Origin: Rickettsiales bacterium
Lineage (GTDB): Bacteria; Pseudomonadota; Alphaproteobacteria; Methylaequorales; Methylaequoraceae
Length of the DNA: 14,676 bases
NCBI GenBank assembly: GCA_002715305.1
Contig: PAYV01000002.1
Coordinates: forward strand, 10,031-24,706
Reading direction: 5' to 3'
This document shows, piece by piece, positions 1-7,654 of the stretch; position 1 is the stretch's first letter, and the number at the start of each line of letters is the position of its first letter. Under the pieces are notes generated by a model. That model searched no databases, was not told the origin of the DNA, and saw nothing but the letters and a program-made list of their open reading frames with translations. Made by a program: the position numbers and the translations under genes.

Positions 1-1271
1 CTAATAATTCCGACAGCGACTCAAATCTGAGTGCTGATTCCGATGCTAGCGCTCGAACTTTCGGCTACCTCTTAGTAGTTTTTCTGTTCTTTGTTGTAGG
101 GGGCTGGGCTGTTCTCGCACCTATAGAAAGTGCCGCCTTAGCTACGGGGATCGTGCAAGTCGAGGGAAAACGTAAGTTGATACAACACTTCGAGGGAGGC
201 ATTGTCGCTAAGATTTTAGTCGGCAGTGGAGACAGCGTAGAGGAGGATCAACCGCTGCTTCTGCTTGACGCGGCGAGATATAAGGCCGACCGAGCGATTC
301 TCGAGGGACGACTATTTAACACGCGTGCCGTGTTAGAAAGGCTCCTGGCTGAAAGGGACGATAAGGACGGGATAAGTTTTTCCGACAAACTTAGCTTAGC
401 TTCTGAGACTGATACTAGGGCAGGAAGTGCGATCGATAGTGAACGAGCGCTCTTCAAAGCACGACTGGCAGACCGAAAGGGTGAAGAAGAGGTTATTCAA
501 AGTCAGCGGGAGGGCTTCAGGCTAATAGCCGAGTCCAAACGAGAAATTTTAAGGTCTATAGATAGTGAAATCACTGATCTAGCAGCGTTGCTGGCTGACG
601 GCTACGTGGATAGGCAGCGTCTTAGAGAACTAGAAAGATCGCGAGCGCAGCTTTTGGGCGAACTATCAGACCTAAACGTATCCATCGATGAAGCGGAGCT
701 CTCGATACTCCAGATACGTAAGCGGTTCAAGACTCAGGTGGTTCAAGAGTTAACGGAAGTACAAGAAGAGCTCCACGATCTTCAAGAGGAATATGCCGCG
801 GCTGATGATCGGGTTGTTCGGTCCACTATAACTTCGCCTGCGCAAGGCTCAGTGATTAACTTAAAGGTTAATACAATCGGTGCGGTAGTCGGATCCGGCG
901 AAGTTTTAATGGAGATTGTGCCTGATATTTCGGATTTGGTTGTTGAGGCTCGAATTTCACCGATGGATATTGATCGGGTAAAAATCGGTCAAGCTGCCGA
1001 AGTACGATTCTCTGTTTTCAAGGACGCCTATATGATCTCTGGCGTTCTGACAAAACTTTCAGCGGACCGATTGCTGGACGAGTCCGGAGATTTTCCCTAT
1101 TACGAGGGAGAGATAAAGCTTCTTGAAGAAGATCTGCACCTTTTACAGGGCATGGCCATCATTCCGGGCATGCCAGCTGAGGTGCTGATTAAGACTGGAG
1201 AGAGGACGATGATGGGTTACCTAATGTCGCCGATGGCACGAATTGCCTCCCGGTCCCTCATCGAGGATTGA
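1..1271 (+). CDS. HlyD-family type I secretion membrane-fusion (periplasmic adaptor) protein, 5' partial
   Basis: The reading frame is open from the first complete codon (3-5), so the true start is upstream of the window. GTG 153 is not the start, because an in-frame membrane segment precedes it (about 60-125, GYLLVVFLFFVVGGWAVLAP). The order is typical of HlyD/PrtE adaptors: acidic Asp/Ser-rich cytoplasmic tail, one inner-membrane helix, the conserved stretch GKRKLIQHFEGGIVAKILV (half of the biotinyl-lipoyl-like domain), a long charged coiled coil (about 280-810), the second lipoyl half (TSPAQGSVINLKVNTIGAVV), then a beta-barrel region to the TGA at 1269-1271. Family knowledge: the protein links an inner-membrane ABC transporter to TolC during one-step export of RTX-type proteins. 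The TolC-like gene follows at once, which supports this role. The ABC transporter is not visible and may lie upstream. The family call is secure; the cargo is unknown. Confidence 0.9.
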   Translation, partial: NNSDSDSNLSADSDASARTFGYLLVVFLFFVVGGWAVLAPIESAALATGIVQVEGKRKLIQHFEGGIVAKILVGSGDSVEEDQPLLLLDAARYKADRAILEGRLFNTRAVLERLLAERDDKDGISFSDKLSLASETDTRAGSAIDSERALFKARLADRKGEEEVIQSQREGFRLIAESKREILRSIDSEITDLAALLADGYVDRQRLRELERSRAQLLGELSDLNVSIDEAELSILQIRKRFKTQVVQELTEVQEELHDLQEEYAAADDRVVRSTITSPAQGSVINLKVNTIGAVVGSGEVLMEIVPDISDLVVEARISPMDIDRVKIGQAAEVRFSVFKDAYMISGVLTKLSADRLLDESGDFPYYEGEIKLLEEDLHLLQGMAIIPGMPAEVLIKTGERTMMGYLMSPMARIASRSLIED

Positions 1272-1275
1272 ACGC

Positions 1276-2610
1276 TTGTCCCTATGCATCTTTTTTCGCC
1301 GTATTGCTCAGACCGTCGGTCTGAGTTTCATTTTTGCGGCGAGCGCACACCCCTCCACGCTCTCATTTTTTGATGCCTACGAGCTCGCCCAAAGTGCGGC
1401 ACCTGATTTAGCTCTTGCGCGCTACAGAGTTGAATTAGCAGACTCTGAGAGAGCGACAGCCTTTGGGAGAATCCTGCCCCAAGTTACCCTTTTTGGGCAG
1501 TTCTCGGATAATCGAATCGAATACGACTCTGAGCTGTCTGTTGCCGATCAAAATTTTTATGGGCAGAGGTACGGCGTACAGTTTAGTCAGGCATTACTCA
1601 ACGTGTCTGATGGATTAGAGGTTTCTCGCCTAGAGTTTTTGAAAAAGCAATCTCAAAATGAATTTGCTGTTGCTGAAGCCGTATTGCTTAGCCTTCTCAT
1701 GGAGACATTCTTAGGCGTCCTACTAGCGGACGCGGATTTGGAGCAATACGAGACGGAGCTCAAGGCGCTCGAGAGGCAATTAAAAGAGGCGACCGCATTA
1801 TATGAGCGAAGTCTTTTGCCAGTCACAGAGGTGTTAGAAACCCAGACTCGCACCGATACGCTTCGAGCAGATCTCATTATGGCCCGCGGTAATACGTTGA
1901 TTGCGCGCGAAGAGCTCTCCCAACTTACTGGAGAGGACGTCGAAGCGTTAGCTTCCTTAGCAGATACTTTCACTTTAGTTAATAGATTTCCCAGCGCATT
2001 AGCAGCTTCACAGCAGGCTTCATTAAACAGTCCTGTGGTTGCGGCCGCTGAGGCGGCTGTCGATGCCGCCAGAAAAGAAGTTGACAGAGAAAGAGCTAGG
2101 CGCCTTCCCCGGGTAGATCTTACCTACAGTTACCAGCATTCCGATGTTGGTTTTGACAACTTGCAGAGCCCCGCTAGAGACACCTCTACAGTAGCAATCG
2201 CGTTTAATTACCCGCTATTTGAAGGCGGCGCAATCGCTGCTCGGATCAGAGGTGCAAGAGCGAGATTCCGAAGTGCAGATACTATCTATCGAGCTGAGGT
2301 AATCAGGGCCGAAGCTCGTGCGCGGTCTGCTTGGCTAAGCTTTAACGCTGTTACTGAGCGGCTGGTTGCTGGGAAAAAAGCAATTGTGTCAGCTAAAACC
2401 AACTTAGACGCATCAAGGAAGGCCGTCTTAGCCGGCACCGCACGAGTGAGCGATGTATTGATGGCGCTAGCGCAGAATACGAGGGCGCTAAGAGATTACA
2501 GTCAAGCTAAATTTCAATACGCAATGGGGTGGGTTGAACTTGAACTGGCCACAGGTACAGATCCGTATCGGATTGCTAAATCAATATCCCGGGCCATTCA
2601 TAGGGAATGA
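1276..2610 (+). CDS. TolC-family outer-membrane efflux/secretion channel
   Basis: Encodes 444 residues from TTG 1276, preferred over the in-frame TTG 1243 because GAGG (1263-1266) sits nine bases ahead and the shorter product begins with a clean signal peptide (basic CIFFRRIAQ, hydrophobic VGLSFIFAASA, likely cleavage near ASA-HP). The mature part starts with the familiar TolC opening (SFFDAYELAQSAAPDLALAR) and shows the two-fold outer-membrane efflux protein repeat. Each half has long amphipathic helices and a strand segment (LPQVTLFGQFSD; later LPRVDLTYSYQHSD). The second half includes YPLFEGGAIAARIRGARA and a late helix with LAGTARVSDVLMALAQ. Length fits the family. Three such subunits would form the outer-membrane and periplasmic tunnel docked to the HlyD-like adaptor encoded upstream. 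The SD for this gene lies inside the end of the adaptor gene, so the two are probably co-transcribed and translationally coupled. Confidence 0.9.
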   Translation: MSLCIFFRRIAQTVGLSFIFAASAHPSTLSFFDAYELAQSAAPDLALARYRVELADSERATAFGRILPQVTLFGQFSDNRIEYDSELSVADQNFYGQRYGVQFSQALLNVSDGLEVSRLEFLKKQSQNEFAVAEAVLLSLLMETFLGVLLADADLEQYETELKALERQLKEATALYERSLLPVTEVLETQTRTDTLRADLIMARGNTLIAREELSQLTGEDVEALASLADTFTLVNRFPSALAASQQASLNSPVVAAAEAAVDAARKEVDRERARRLPRVDLTYSYQHSDVGFDNLQSPARDTSTVAIAFNYPLFEGGAIAARIRGARARFRSADTIYRAEVIRAEARARSAWLSFNAVTERLVAGKKAIVSAKTNLDASRKAVLAGTARVSDVLMALAQNTRALRDYSQAKFQYAMGWVELELATGTDPYRIAKSISRAIHRE

Positions 2611-2618
2611 GCTGAGAT

Positions 2619-3155
2619 ATGAAGACAGGGGTTGATAGGTCCCCTAAATTTACACTTGTGTCACGCTTGGCTATGACGACTTACATTAGTGGAGGCAAAT
2701 CGATAGCAGACCATCCGAAAGACCCACTGTTCTCTTATGAGTTACTCAGCGATTGGCAAGACGATTGGCCAAATATTTATTAGAGTCTGGTTAAGAAATA
2801 TTCAGGCAAGTTGACTCTGAGCATACCGAGGGCCCTGACAGTCCAAACTGGGTAAAAATGCAGGAGCCGATCGCTTATAGAGTTAGCGATCCAGATTTTT
2901 GGTTCGAAGTATAGTCATGCAGCAAGGGCCGAGTGATGTTGAACGGCTGTTCAAAAGTGGCTCGGGAAACTTAATAGCGATGTTGCGTCTGCCAACCGCC
3001 ACGTTGGGCTCTTGGCTAAGCCTGTTTCACAATGGCGGAGACCGCAGTTTTGGCCTGTGCAGACCTCAAGTGGTAATTGTAGTTTGGCTGTTACTGCGGA
3101 GTCGGTTATTAACCCCAAAACTAAAAAGGGCTTGTCTGTTTTGTTACGCTTTTAA
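2619..3155 (+). pseudogene. Decayed gene of unknown family, three frame segments
   Basis: No intact long gene is present, but three adjoining segments read like protein. ATG 2619 to TAG 2781 gives 54 residues, including HPKDPLFSYELLSDWQDDWP. Shifted by two bases, 2795-2914 gives residues including NWVKMQEPIAYRVSDPDFWF. Back in the first frame, 2943-3155 gives residues including SQWRRPQFWPVQTSSGN and ends in TAA. The order and balanced composition suggest one gene of about 180 codons damaged by a stop and two frameshifts. It begins eight bases after the TolC-like gene and might have been the last gene of that operon. I do not recognise the family. The segments could also be chance, because each is short. 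Confidence 0.35.
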
Positions 3156-3412
3156 TTCTGAGAACAGCAGGAAGCGGAAGTTAAGGAAACTTGAGTGGGC
3201 GCTGGACGCAAGACGTATAAGGCCACAATTGTAGAAAAATAAGAAGTACTTCTTCGATCTCTGTAGCTATATAAGGATTACGAAACTCCAATCACTCTAT
3301 TATATCCATCAGCACGGCATTGAGGCTCTTAACGACCATGCATGTGACTGGATCCTATCAAGTGTTAACTGTGTAAAGCAGGGCAATACAAAGGTAGAGT
3401 TCTGTATACTAA
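3156..3412. other. Intergenic spacer before the TPR-sulfotransferase gene
   Basis: No gene was seen here. The stretch is AT-rich with stops in all frames. It holds a perfect 14-base palindrome at 3241-3254 and the leader of the downstream gene. The only SD-like sequence is AAGGTAGAG at 3391-3399, unusually far from the ATG at 3413. TATACT (3405-3410) resembles a -10 box but lies too close to the start codon to be a normal promoter. The last bases of this leader are conserved in the decayed copy at 5850-5862. Confidence 0.5.
3241..3254. promoter_or_regulatory. Perfect 14-base palindrome, possible protein-binding site
   Basis: AAGAAGTACTTCTT equals its own reverse complement. It lies about 160 bases upstream of the TPR-sulfotransferase start in a gene-free stretch. 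Without a spacer it would be a poor RNA hairpin, so a dimeric DNA-binding protein is the likelier user if it is functional. The role is inference. Confidence 0.25.
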
Positions 3413-5692
3413 ATGAAGCCGACACTAGCTCAAGCGTTACAACAAGCCATTGCGGCACACAAGGAAGGTAAGCTCCAAGAGGCTGAACGCCTTTACCGTG
3501 CCATCCTTCAGAAGAAACCCAACAATCCTGATGCTAATCACAATCTGGGTGTATTAGTTGTTTCCGCAGGTAAGCCGTTAGAGGCATTACCATTTCTTAA
3601 GCAGGCTCTGGACACCAATCCTGAGGTTGAACAGTTTTGGCTCAGTCATATCGACGCACTCGTCAAGTCAGGGCATTTTGATGAGGCGCAAAGGCTCATA
3701 GAAGACTCCAAGAAAAATGGTGTCGCGATAGAAAAGCTAAAGGTCTTGAGTGAGCGTGTCCAGAAAACATCACTGAAGATTGAACCACCCCAAACACAGT
3801 TGGATGCACTGCTAGATCATTATCAGAACTGCCGTTTTGATGACGCAGAGGCTTTAGCAAAGTCACTCACTGAGGAATTTCCTGCCCACCAGTTTGGCTG
3901 GAAGGTCTTGGGTGCAGTTTTTAAAAACACAAACAGAGTTGGTGAATCGCTTGGTCCATTACAAAAGTCCGTTAAGTTATCTCCAGGAGATGCTGAGGCG
4001 CAAAATAACCTGGGTAACACATTTCAGGCTCTTGGCAGACTTGAGGAGGCAGAAGGGTCTTATAAACGAGCGGTGGAATTGAGGCACGATTTCCCGCAGG
4101 CTCACTATAACTTAGGTAATGCGCTGCGGGAGCAAAGTAAATTTGAGCAGGCTGAGGCGAGCTATAAGCGCGCGATAGATCTGAAGCCTGATCTAGCTGA
4201 AGCGCATAACAACTTGGGGCTCACTTTACGAATATCGGGTAATTTAACGAACGCGGAGTCAAGTTATCTACGAGCGATTCAGCTGCAGCCAGAAAATGCA
4301 TCAGCACACAATGCCCTTGGAATGCTTCGAAAAGATCTAAGCCGCTCAGAAGAGGCGATGAATAGCTTTTCCGCTGCGATATCGCTCGATCCCGACTTCG
4401 TTGATGCACACTCTAATTTGGGTGGGGCTTTGGTAGACCTAGGCCGATTTGAAGAGGCTGAAGAGTGCTTTAGGCGAGCAGCCGAGTTAAATCCAGGCAT
4501 TCCCGATGTCTACCTCAACTTGTTAGCAGTTCTTGACAGAACAAATAAAGTGGACGCTATGTCTTCTCTCCTTGAATCACTCAGCGGGAAACGGTTCCGA
4601 TATGACAATGACTTCCTTTTATACGATTCGTTAATTAGGTACCGGGAGGGGCATTACGCCGAAGCGAAATTACATCTCGATAAAATCAGCGAAAATGGAG
4701 TCTCTGAAGAACGAAAATTACTACTTTATAAAATTCTGGGTGACTTAAGTGACCGCACTGGGGAGTATGAGGCCGCATTCGATGCATTTACGAAAATGAA
4801 CGCACTGGCGAAAAACGGGCAGGGCTATCTTAAAAAGGCATCAGGCGCAGAGCAGTATTTCAAGGTACAGCAGCAGAAGTTAGCTCAGTTGCGAAAGCCC
4901 GACCTGACACCACTAGGTGAAAAGTGTGCTCTCCCCGAGGACCATCAACCAATATTTTTAATTGGTTTTCCAAGATCTGGAACAACATTATTGGATGCGA
5001 TTCTCAGAAGCCACAGTAAGTTGGATGTAATTGAGGAGAAGCCCATGGTCCAAAAGATGATAAGGTTTCTTGGGGACTTAAGAACCGTTGCAGAAATAGA
5101 CGGAGTCCGACCGGAAGTAGCAAGATTGGCCGAAGAAGGCTACTACACGGAGTTACGTAAATACTTAAGTCCGATCCAGGGGAGATTGGTGATAGACAAA
5201 CTTCCCCTTAACTTGCTTGAAGTACCAGTAATAAATAGAGTTTTCCCAGGGGCGAAATTTATACTTGCCATCCGCCACCCCTTAGACTGCATTTTAAGTT
5301 GCTGGATGCAAGATTTTAGGTTGAACTCCGCTACCGCGAACATGCTAGATTTGAGCCGCATAGTCGATTTTTACTGTGCCTCAATGGAAATATTTAAACT
5401 TAGCTGTCATCGCTATAAATTGAATGTGCATAAGATTCGCTACGAGGACCTAGTGGCCGATTTTGATAGCGAGGTTGCTAGTTTGTTAACTTTTTTAAAG
5501 CTGTCCTGGGAAGATAGGTTACACGACTACCATTCAACAGCTAAGGCCAGGCATGTTATTAACACGCCGAGTTATTCTCAAGTTATCAAGCCAATCTATC
5601 AAAGTGCAGCTTTTCGCTGGAAGCACTATGAGAAGCATTTGGAGCCTTACAAAAAACAGCTGAGCCCATGGCTGCAAGAGTATGGCTACTAA
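3413..5692 (+). CDS. TPR-repeat sulfotransferase (Sulfotransfer_3-like)
   Basis: Encodes 759 residues. ATG 3413 is the first possible start because an in-frame TAA precedes it directly. The N-terminus (about 5-75) and a larger block (about 160-375) are tetratricopeptide repeats, with recurring AHNNLG and EEAE-SYKRAI type motifs. The C-terminal third is a PAPS-dependent sulfotransferase. The 5'-phosphosulfate loop reads IFLIGFPRSGTTLLDAILRS (P520-R521-S522-G523-T524-T525), followed by IEEKPMV. The 3'-phosphate motif reads FILAIRHPLDCILSCW (R621-H622-P623). Family knowledge: such fusions transfer sulfate from PAPS to a hydroxyl of a protein or sugar, with the TPRs probably holding a protein partner or substrate. 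There is no signal peptide or membrane helix, so it is probably cytoplasmic. The substrate cannot be read from sequence. It appears to be a single-gene unit, and a short decayed relative of its 5' end lies downstream at 5863. Confidence 0.88.
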   Translation: MKPTLAQALQQAIAAHKEGKLQEAERLYRAILQKKPNNPDANHNLGVLVVSAGKPLEALPFLKQALDTNPEVEQFWLSHIDALVKSGHFDEAQRLIEDSKKNGVAIEKLKVLSERVQKTSLKIEPPQTQLDALLDHYQNCRFDDAEALAKSLTEEFPAHQFGWKVLGAVFKNTNRVGESLGPLQKSVKLSPGDAEAQNNLGNTFQALGRLEEAEGSYKRAVELRHDFPQAHYNLGNALREQSKFEQAEASYKRAIDLKPDLAEAHNNLGLTLRISGNLTNAESSYLRAIQLQPENASAHNALGMLRKDLSRSEEAMNSFSAAISLDPDFVDAHSNLGGALVDLGRFEEAEECFRRAAELNPGIPDVYLNLLAVLDRTNKVDAMSSLLESLSGKRFRYDNDFLLYDSLIRYREGHYAEAKLHLDKISENGVSEERKLLLYKILGDLSDRTGEYEAAFDAFTKMNALAKNGQGYLKKASGAEQYFKVQQQKLAQLRKPDLTPLGEKCALPEDHQPIFLIGFPRSGTTLLDAILRSHSKLDVIEEKPMVQKMIRFLGDLRTVAEIDGVRPEVARLAEEGYYTELRKYLSPIQGRLVIDKLPLNLLEVPVINRVFPGAKFILAIRHPLDCILSCWMQDFRLNSATANMLDLSRIVDFYCASMEIFKLSCHRYKLNVHKIRYEDLVADFDSEVASLLTFLKLSWEDRLHDYHSTAKARHVINTPSYSQVIKPIYQSAAFRWKHYEKHLEPYKKQLSPWLQEYGY

Positions 5693-5862
5693 GGAAAAAC
5701 CACTAACTGTAAATGGGATTGGGAAGGAAAATGCTAGCAGAAACAGGTTTATGACTTACTGCTTAGCTTGGATTCAACTGAGCGGTGCGTCCGTGTCGCA
5801 GCCGTCGTAAGTTATTAAGGATGTAAAGAAGCTAAATTTTAAAGTACAGCTTTATAGACTAA
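5693..5862. other. Gene-free spacer between sulfotransferase gene and its decayed copy
   Basis: AT-rich with stops in all frames. No RNA gene and no convincing terminator were seen. The last dozen bases (about 5850-5862) resemble the bases just upstream of the ATG at 3413, so the similarity between the two copies starts slightly before the coding part. Confidence 0.4.
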
Positions 5863-6110
5863 GTTGAGCTGACAGGAGAGCAACCATTGCAGCAAGGGAT
5901 AACGGAATATAAGGAAGAGAGGCTAGAAGACGCTGGGCGTTTGTGTAGTACCATCCTGCAGTCGCTACCCAGTCATCCAGACGCAGACCATAATTTAGCT
6001 TTATGGATGGTTCGCTGGGGAATGACTCCGGAATCTCGGCCATTGTTCAGGCAGGCCCTGGATACTGCCCACTTTACAGTGTCTGCAGGAAAAAAGTTGG
6101 TCAAGGCGGG
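5863..6110 (+). pseudogene. Truncated, decayed copy of the TPR N-terminus of the upstream sulfotransferase
   Basis: Translation from 5863 (VELTGEQPLQQGITEYKEER, then AGRLCSTILQSLPSHPDADH and LFRQALDT, LVKAG) lines up with residues 1-90 of the sulfotransferase at 3413 (LQQAIAAHKEGK, RLYRAILQKKPNNPDANHNL, FLKQALDT, LVKSG). The bases before both starts also match (TATACTAA against TATAGACTAA). Where the intact gene has ATG, this copy has GTT, so the ancestral start is lost. An in-frame TTG at 5887, nine bases after AGGAG (5873-5877), could still start translation of 107 residues to 6210. Similarity stops near 6110, and no further TPRs or sulfotransferase motifs follow. I read it as a remnant of a duplication or of a second family member. 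A short translated TPR peptide is possible but less likely. Confidence 0.6.
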
Positions 6111-6331
6111 TACAGCGTTTTTCACCGATGTGCTATTTTTGTTGGCACAGTGCACCCGCGCGCAGCGGGGCCGTTTTATTCAGAGCTGCAGCGCATCATG
6201 GCGTGGTTGAGATTGGAGGTGGTTATAGGCAGTGCACCGGACGGAGTGGTGCCTTTTTTGCCTTGCGCCTTGACCAGCATTGCCGTTGTCCTTGCAAGGG
6301 CGGCGGACCAGTGAGTCAAGGTGTTTAAGCT
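6111..6331. other. Unassigned stretch joining two decayed regions
   Basis: Short overlapping frames exist here, but none carries a recognisable motif, a good SD and a family-like composition together. Base composition rises from AT-rich to GC-richer within this stretch, so it may contain the junction between two blocks of different origin. Confidence 0.35.
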
Positions 6332-6886
6332 TTGGACGCGCTCGCCGTAACCCGAGCCACCCTCGCGTATGACCGAAGCGAAGACCGCATCAGTCTTACT
6401 TGCGCGTTCGAAAAGGAAAAGTGCATTTTGCTATGGCTTACAGCCCGTCTTGCCAATCAGTTGGCTCCTCATTTGTGCCGAGTGGTTGCTCAATTGCCCG
6501 ACGCACCCTCCATTAATATCGACCAAGAAGTGACAGATCATGGTGCACCTGCATCTGTAGAGGAGCTCGAGACTGAAGCAGCCGCACTAGCAGACGGTGC
6601 TCAGGGAAGAGCTACTGAGGCGCCGGTAGTAGCGGAGGCAGACAGCACCGTATGGTTGGTGACTGCAATCGATCTGACCAATGGCCCCATGCTCGTGCAG
6701 CTCAGATTTCGAGATGACAAGGGTCATGCGCCTGTGTTTTTGTCTCTGGAGCATGCTCAGTTGGCTCAGTGGTATGAGGGGCTGAAGCGTTGTTACGCGC
6801 AGGCTGGCTGGGCGATGGACTGTTGGAATATGTCCACCGACGCCGATCCGCAAAGCGTCGCGTCGCGTCGCGTCTCGCTGCATTAA
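6332..6886 (+). CDS. Unrecognised 184-residue protein, possibly the 5' part of a broken gene
   Basis: TTG 6332 directly follows an in-frame TAA and has only a weak SD (CAAGG near 6316). The N-terminal half (ALAVTRATLAYDRSEDRISL, then LLWLTARLANQLAPHL) reads like a small beta domain followed by a helix. An Ala/Glu-rich acidic linker follows (about residues 66-100), then a second ordered part (WLVTAIDLTNGPMLVQLRF, and SLEHAQLAQWYEGLKRCYAQ). There is no signal peptide, membrane helix or known catalytic motif. The body looks like genuine coding sequence, but the last dozen codons run through a GCGTC tandem repeat and end at TAA 6884. Protein-like sequence continues in the same frame after that stop, so the gene may be truncated. 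I do not recognise the family. Confidence 0.5.
   Translation: MDALAVTRATLAYDRSEDRISLTCAFEKEKCILLWLTARLANQLAPHLCRVVAQLPDAPSINIDQEVTDHGAPASVEELETEAAALADGAQGRATEAPVVAEADSTVWLVTAIDLTNGPMLVQLRFRDDKGHAPVFLSLEHAQLAQWYEGLKRCYAQAGWAMDCWNMSTDADPQSVASRRVSLH
6855..6874 (+). repeat. Pentanucleotide tandem repeat, GCGTC x4
   Basis: Four exact copies of GCGTC lie at the 3' end of the unrecognised reading frame, ten bases before its TAA. A five-base unit changes reading frame when copies are gained or lost, so slippage here would alter the C-terminus. Four copies is short, and chance or ongoing decay is equally possible. Confidence 0.6.
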
Positions 6887-7588
6887 CGGCTGGCTTTCTC
6901 ATGCCAGAGTGGCAAGCTGGAGTGGTGCGATGCGCAGATCCACTTTTTAGCTCTCGCCTGGCATCGGAATCTACACCCGCAACTACGCCAGCAATCTGAT
7001 GGGCCTGCTCTATCAGACGAACGTTCACTGTATGCTAACGGCGCGGTGCTCTAGGACGACAGGCTGGCGCCACTTATCGATTCTTCGATTGAATCCACAA
7101 CGCGGTAGGACACTAAGCTCGAGATCGTAAACAACGTGGGCTGAACAACCAGGTGGCGTCGCAGCGGGGGCGGTGTTTCATTCACCCAAGTATCTGGAAC
7201 CTACCTTTGATGAGCCCGTAGTGGTAATAATTGATGGCCTCTCGATACCACGTACGCTGAATATCACTCTCCTAAGTGCGTGCGCTTCCTGGATGCGCGC
7301 ATTAACTACGCGCCGACTTTGCACATTTTGTACAACGCTGCCGGCGCATCCGTTTTCCCCTCGATCTACGGGGGGCTTTGGGTTAATCGCTTTAGAGGCT
7401 TAGCGGTGTAGCACGTGAGTCATCACCAGACCTGGCACTACTATGGCTAAATTTTTCGGCGACAACACTCGCTGGTTGATTCCAAGGGTGTGGAGTCACT
7501 GATCAAGGACATGACGAGCGCAGTAGAATTTGAATTAGCGGGTGATGGTCGGGCTTTGCAACGAGATAGGTCGGGATTTAAATGGTAA
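6887..7588 (+). pseudogene. Decayed coding region with in-frame stops and frameshifts
   Basis: In the same frame as the preceding reading frame, protein-like text continues past its TAA: KLEWCDAQIHFLALAWHR, then SLYANGAVL, TAG (7052), DDRLAPLIDSSIESTTR, TAG (7106), DTKLEIVNNVG, TGA (7142). From 7141 the sense moves to other frames (LNNQVASQ; then FHSPKYLEPTFDEPVVVIID from 7173). It returns at 7265 to the first frame (CVRFLDARINYAPTLHILYN, then FPSIYGGLWVNRF), with TAG 7409 and TAA 7448, and ends with SLIKDMTSAVEFEL and a final TAA 7586. This is the pattern of a gene of about 230 codons broken by several substitutions and indels. The family is unknown. It could be the second gene of a pair with the frame at 6332, or its direct continuation. 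Confidence 0.55.
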
Positions 7589-7615
7589 AGTATGTCGCGG
7601 TACTCCGACGTATAC

Positions 7616-7654
7616 AAAAAATCTGGATGCGAGCTCTCAGTTCTGTAGCATCCA
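7616..7654 (-). terminator. Probable intrinsic terminator at the end of rmd
   Basis: On the minus strand TGGATGC (7654-7648) pairs with GCATCCA (7630-7624) across a 17-base loop, followed after two bases by six T (7621-7616). The rmd stop codon lies in the loop. The stem is only seven pairs and the loop is long, so strength is uncertain, but position and T-run fit the end of the leftward cluster. Confidence 0.45.

Noticed and set aside
153..155. GTG as start of the HlyD-family gene
   Set aside because: The frame is open back to the window edge, and the upstream codons encode the expected membrane helix, so the start lies outside.
2627..2645. AGGGG/CCCCT stem after the TolC-like gene as terminator
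   Set aside because: Only five pairs over a nine-base loop, and no T-run follows.
2899..3234. A 111-codon open frame in the spacer after the TolC-like gene
   Set aside because: It has no SD, no motif and an odd composition. The more protein-like segments in the same stretch lie in the other two frames.
3405..3410. TATACT as -10 box of the sulfotransferase gene
   Set aside because: It is two bases from the ATG with no fitting -35 box; transcription would begin inside the coding sequence. A leaderless transcript cannot be fully excluded.
6003..6328. Two overlapping open frames after the TPR remnant
   Set aside because: Neither has a recognisable motif or convincing start. One is the out-of-frame shadow of the TPR remnant.
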